64,000 bases of DNA from Oxalobacteraceae bacterium. GTDB taxonomy: Bacteria > Pseudomonadota > Gammaproteobacteria > Burkholderiales > Burkholderiaceae_D. Shown here piece by piece: positions 60,957 to 64,000 of the stretch. The stretch covers positions 1 to 64,000 of the forward strand of contig JABTBR010000009.1 in the NCBI GenBank assembly GCA_013284265.1, written 5' to 3'. The position numbers were made by a program, and so were the translations under genes. Below the pieces are notes generated by a model. That model made no database searches and was not told the DNA's origin. It was given only the letters and a program-made list of their open reading frames with translations. Each line of letters opens with the position of its first letter. The stretch's first letter is position 1.

Positions 60957-63071
60957 TTAACCCGGCTGCGCCCCCACCAGCGCGGTGACGCGGATGGTCT
61001 TGGTTTCCGGAATCTCGGCATGCGACAGCACCTTGAGCTGCGGCAGCGCGCGCCGCAGGAAGCGCGACAGCAGCGCGCGCAAGGGTCCCGGCACCAGCAG
61101 CACCGGCGTCAAGCCCAGCGCCTCCTGCTGCGCCGATGCCTGCTGGGCCTGTTGTGCAATCGTATCGGCCAGGCCAGGCTCGATGCCGGCGCCGTCGCCG
61201 CCGCTGGCGGCCAGCGCCTGCATCAGCAAGCGTTCCAGACGGTTATCCAGGGTCATCACCGACAGCTCGCCGGCGCCCGGGAATAACTGCTGCACGATCG
61301 CCCGGCCCAGCGCGATGCGCACCAGCGCCGTCAATTCATTCGGGTCCTGGGTATGCACGGCGTGCTCGGCCAGCGTCTCGATCACCGAACGCATGTCGCG
61401 GATGTGCACGCCTTCGGCCAGCAGATTCTGCAGCACCTTCTGCAAGGTCGACAGCGACACCATCTTCGGCACCAGGTCTTCCACCAGCTTGGGCGCGTCC
61501 TTGCCCAGATGGTCGAGCAGCGATTGCACCTCGGCCCGGCCCAGCAGTTCCGACGCATGGGTGGTGATCAGATGGTTCAGATGGGTGGCCACCACCGTAC
61601 CGGCATCGACCACGGTGTACCCCATGGTCTGGGCCTGGTCGCGCATGGCCGCGTCGATCCAGGTGGCCGGCAGGCCGAAGGCGGGATCGGTGGTCACCAG
61701 CCCCGGCAAGGTGCCGCTGGCCATGCCCGGATTGATCGCCAGGAACTGGCCATTGAAGGCCTCGCCATTGCCCACTTCCACCCCCTTCAAGGTGATGCGG
61801 TAGGCCGAGGGCTTGAGTTCCAGATTGTCGCGGATGTGCACCGGCGGCGCCAGGAAACCGACTTCCTGCGCGAACTTCTTGCGGATGCCCTTGATGCGCT
61901 TGAGCAGCTCGCCGCCCTGGGTCTTGTCGACCAGCGGAATCAGGCGGTAGCCCACTTCCAGGCCCAGCGTGTCGACCGGCATGATGTCCTGCCAGCTGGC
62001 CTCTTCCTGCTCGGGCACAGGGGCGGCCGGCGCCTCTTCCGGCGCCGCGCCCGCCTCGGCCGCCGCCTTGGTCTTGCGGCTCATCAGGTATGCCGAGCCG
62101 GCCAGTATCCCCGCCAGCAGCAGGAACACCAGATTCGGCATGCCCGGAATCAGGCCCATGCCGCCGATGATGGCGGCCGTGATGTACATCACCTGCGGCT
62201 TGGCGAACAACTGCCCCACCACCTGGGTGCCGATGTCCTGGTCGCTGGCCACGCGCGAGACCACGATACCGGCCGCGGTGGAAATGACCAGCGAAGGAAT
62301 CTGCGCCACCAGGCCATCGCCGATGGCCAGCAAGGTATAGTTTTTCAGCGCGTCGGCAAAGCCCATATCGTGCTGCAGCAGGCCGACCAGCAGGCCGCCC
62401 ACCACGTTAATCACCGTCACCAGAATACCGGCCACCGCATCGCCGCGCACGTATTTACTGGCACCGTCCATGGCGCCGTAGAATTCCGCTTCCTGCGCCA
62501 CTTCACTGCGGCGCTTGCGCGCGTCGGCTTCGCCGATCAGGCCGGCATTGAGGTCGGCGTCGATCGCCATCTGCTTGCCCGGCATCGCATCCAGGGCGAA
62601 ACGCGCGCCCACCTCGGCGATACGGCCCGCACCCTTGGTCACGACGGTGAAGTTAATAATGGTCAGAATGATAAACACCACGATACCGACGGTGTAGTTG
62701 CCGCCGATCAGGAAGTGGCCGAAGGCTTCGATCACCTTGCCGGCCGCGTCGGCGCCGGTGTGGCCCTCGGTCAGCACGACGCGGGTCGAGGCCACGTTCA
62801 AGGACAGGCGCAGCATGGTCGACACCAGCAGGATGGTCGGGAAGGCCATGAAGTCCAGCGGCTTGACCGTGTACAGGCTGGTCAGCAGCACGATGATGGC
62901 CAGCGCGATATTAAAGCTGAAGAACAGGTCGAGCACGAAGGCCGGCAGCGGCAGCACCATCATCGCCAGCAGCATGATGATCAGGATAGGCGCGGCCAGG
63001 CTCTTGCTGGCCGCGCCGTTCATGCCGCTCATCCAGGCGGGCAGGCGGATATTGCTCATGAAGCTGTTCAT
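60957..63071 (-). CDS. flhA: Flagellar export gate protein FlhA
   Basis: The 704-residue export-gate protein has about eight N-terminal transmembrane helices (residues 25-345, beginning PILIIMLLAMMVLPLPAFVL). A conserved cytoplasmic FHIPEP loop occurs between them (GARFALDAMPGKQMAIDADL, NAGLIGEADARKRRSEVAQE). The C-terminal cytoplasmic domain has chaperone docking surfaces (TYTV-type core: YTVVDAGTVVATHLNHLI). Its ATG overlaps the flhB stop by 4 bp. Confidence 0.97.
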   Translation of the reverse strand: MNSFMSNIRLPAWMSGMNGAASKSLAAPILIIMLLAMMVLPLPAFVLDLFFSFNIALAIIVLLTSLYTVKPLDFMAFPTILLVSTMLRLSLNVASTRVVLTEGHTGADAAGKVIEAFGHFLIGGNYTVGIVVFIILTIINFTVVTKGAGRIAEVGARFALDAMPGKQMAIDADLNAGLIGEADARKRRSEVAQEAEFYGAMDGASKYVRGDAVAGILVTVINVVGGLLVGLLQHDMGFADALKNYTLLAIGDGLVAQIPSLVISTAAGIVVSRVASDQDIGTQVVGQLFAKPQVMYITAAIIGGMGLIPGMPNLVFLLLAGILAGSAYLMSRKTKAAAEAGAAPEEAPAAPVPEQEEASWQDIMPVDTLGLEVGYRLIPLVDKTQGGELLKRIKGIRKKFAQEVGFLAPPVHIRDNLELKPSAYRITLKGVEVGNGEAFNGQFLAINPGMASGTLPGLVTTDPAFGLPATWIDAAMRDQAQTMGYTVVDAGTVVATHLNHLITTHASELLGRAEVQSLLDHLGKDAPKLVEDLVPKMVSLSTLQKVLQNLLAEGVHIRDMRSVIETLAEHAVHTQDPNELTALVRIALGRAIVQQLFPGAGELSVMTLDNRLERLLMQALAASGGDGAGIEPGLADTIAQQAQQASAQQEALGLTPVLLVPGPLRALLSRFLRRALPQLKVLSHAEIPETKTIRVTALVGAQPG

Positions 63072-64000
63072 GCTGGTGCTCCCTTACTTGGATCGGGTTT
63101 CTGCTGCGACGCCGGATTGAATGGATCGAGTTCCGGCGGCACATGGAGTTTGCTCGGCGCTTCCGGCCGCTGGCCGCTGCCCTTGCTGAACAGGCGCAAC
63201 TGGTAAACATAGGCCAGCACTTCGGCCACGGCCGAGTACAGCGCTTCGGGAATCTCGTCGCCGATCTCGGTGTGCTTGTGCAGCGCACGCGCCAGTTCCG
63301 GCGCCTCCAGCAAGGTGACCTTGTTTTCACGCGCGATCTCGCGGATCTTCGCGGCCACTTCGTCGCTGCCCTTGGCCACCACGCGCGGCGCGCCGCGCGC
63401 GCCGTCGGCGTATTTCAGCGCGACGGCGAAGTGGGTCGGGTTGGTCACCACCACGTCGGCGGTCGGCACATCGGCCATCATGCGGCGGCTGGCCATCTCG
63501 CGCTGCAACTGGCGGATCTTGGCCTTGATCTGGGGGTTACCGTCGGACTCTTTCGACTCCTGGATCATTTCCTGGCGCGTCATCTTGAGCTTGTTGGCGT
63601 AGTGCCACATCTGGTAAGGGCCATCGATGGCGGCGATCAGGCCCAGCGCACCGACGATGATCAGGAAGCTGGTGCCCAGCATGTGCATGATGTGCACGCT
63701 GCCCAGGTGCAGCGGCTCGACCACCAGGCCGAACACGGCATCCTGCTGCTGGCGCATCACCATCCAGGCCACGCCGCCCACCACCAGGGTCTTGGCGATC
63801 GCCTTGAGCAACTCGACCAGGGAATTGGTCGACACCATATTGCCCAGGCCGCGCATGGGATTGAGTTTCATCAAATTCGGGGTGATCGACTTGGTGCTGA
63901 ACAGCCAGCCGCCCACCAGCAGCGGCGAGGCCAGCGCGACGATCATGACGACCGCGCCCATCGGCAGGCAGGCCAGCAGCACGCGGGTGACGTCGACCAT
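63068..64000 (-). CDS. flhB: Flagellar export switch protein FlhB (partial, N-terminus outside window)
   Basis: The visible 310 residues cover most of the membrane domain and the whole cytoplasmic domain. The start lies beyond the right edge; compared with a usual length of about 380, roughly 70 residues are missing. The self-cleavage site N-P-T-H is present in VVTNPTHFAVALKYADG, as are DEIPEALYSAVAEVLAYVY and MTRQEMIQESKESDGNPQIK. Cleavage here switches export from hook to filament subunits. The tail after about residue 290 is Pro/Lys-rich. Confidence 0.97.
   Translation of the reverse strand: MVDVTRVLLACLPMGAVVMIVALASPLLVGGWLFSTKSITPNLMKLNPMRGLGNMVSTNSLVELLKAIAKTLVVGGVAWMVMRQQQDAVFGLVVEPLHLGSVHIMHMLGTSFLIIVGALGLIAAIDGPYQMWHYANKLKMTRQEMIQESKESDGNPQIKAKIRQLQREMASRRMMADVPTADVVVTNPTHFAVALKYADGARGAPRVVAKGSDEVAAKIREIARENKVTLLEAPELARALHKHTEIGDEIPEALYSAVAEVLAYVYQLRLFSKGSGQRPEAPSKLHVPPELDPFNPASQQKPDPSKGAPA

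Overview
The window is about 64 kb of GC-rich DNA from a motile, Gram-negative betaproteobacterium. The protein sequences, the flagellar gene order and a recurring intergenic palindrome point to Burkholderiales, most likely Oxalobacteraceae (Massilia, Duganella or Janthinobacterium type). The genus is inferred from familiarity, not from a search.

Layout. Positions 1-9.1 kb carry housekeeping and signalling genes: gmk-rpoZ-spoT, greB, an unknown membrane protein, a soluble histidine kinase with a NarL-type regulator, and a diguanylate cyclase. From 9.5 kb to the right edge the window is almost entirely a flagellar regulon in blocks. fliC, flaG and fliD-fliS-fliT, a FliK-like gene, an FlhB-tail gene and a PilZ brake gene run rightward (9.5-17.9 kb). 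fliE faces fliFGHIJK and fliLMNOPQR (18.0-30.8 kb). flgBCDEFGHIJKL runs leftward (39.5-50.5 kb) and diverges from flgA-flgM-flgN (50.7-52.3 kb). flhB(partial)-flhA, then flhF-flhG-fliA-motC-motD, run leftward (56.1-64.0 kb).

Together these encode the rod, hook, filament and caps, the export gate and ATPase, the C-ring, a MotCD stator, the FlhF/FlhG placement pair and the FliA/FlgM checkpoint. Four well-formed FliA (sigma-28) promoters, TNAA-N15-GCCG-type, precede fliC, fliD, flgK and flgM. These are the genes expected to switch on after hook completion. flhDC, che genes and motAB are not in the window.

Two large non-flagellar genes sit inside the cluster. The more striking is an 8.4-kb gene (30893-39328) for a 2811-residue protein. 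By my count it has 305 octapeptides (consensus L-S/T-S/T-x-Q-I-x-A) and 16 hexapeptides, organised into a 134-residue super-unit. A marker motif recurs at exactly 402 bp in 16 of 17 intervals, and the C-terminus carries calcium-binding loops. I do not recognise a named family for it, and it is the best candidate for an undescribed system. The second is a 1215-residue leftward gene (52330-55977) combining delta-60 repeats with RTX-type repeats.

Ten copies of a palindromic intergenic element (outer arms AACCCACGGC/GCCGTGGGTT, inner arms GGGGTCTGACC/GGTCAGACCCC) lie only between genes. They mark most operon ends and explain most of the non-coding sequence.
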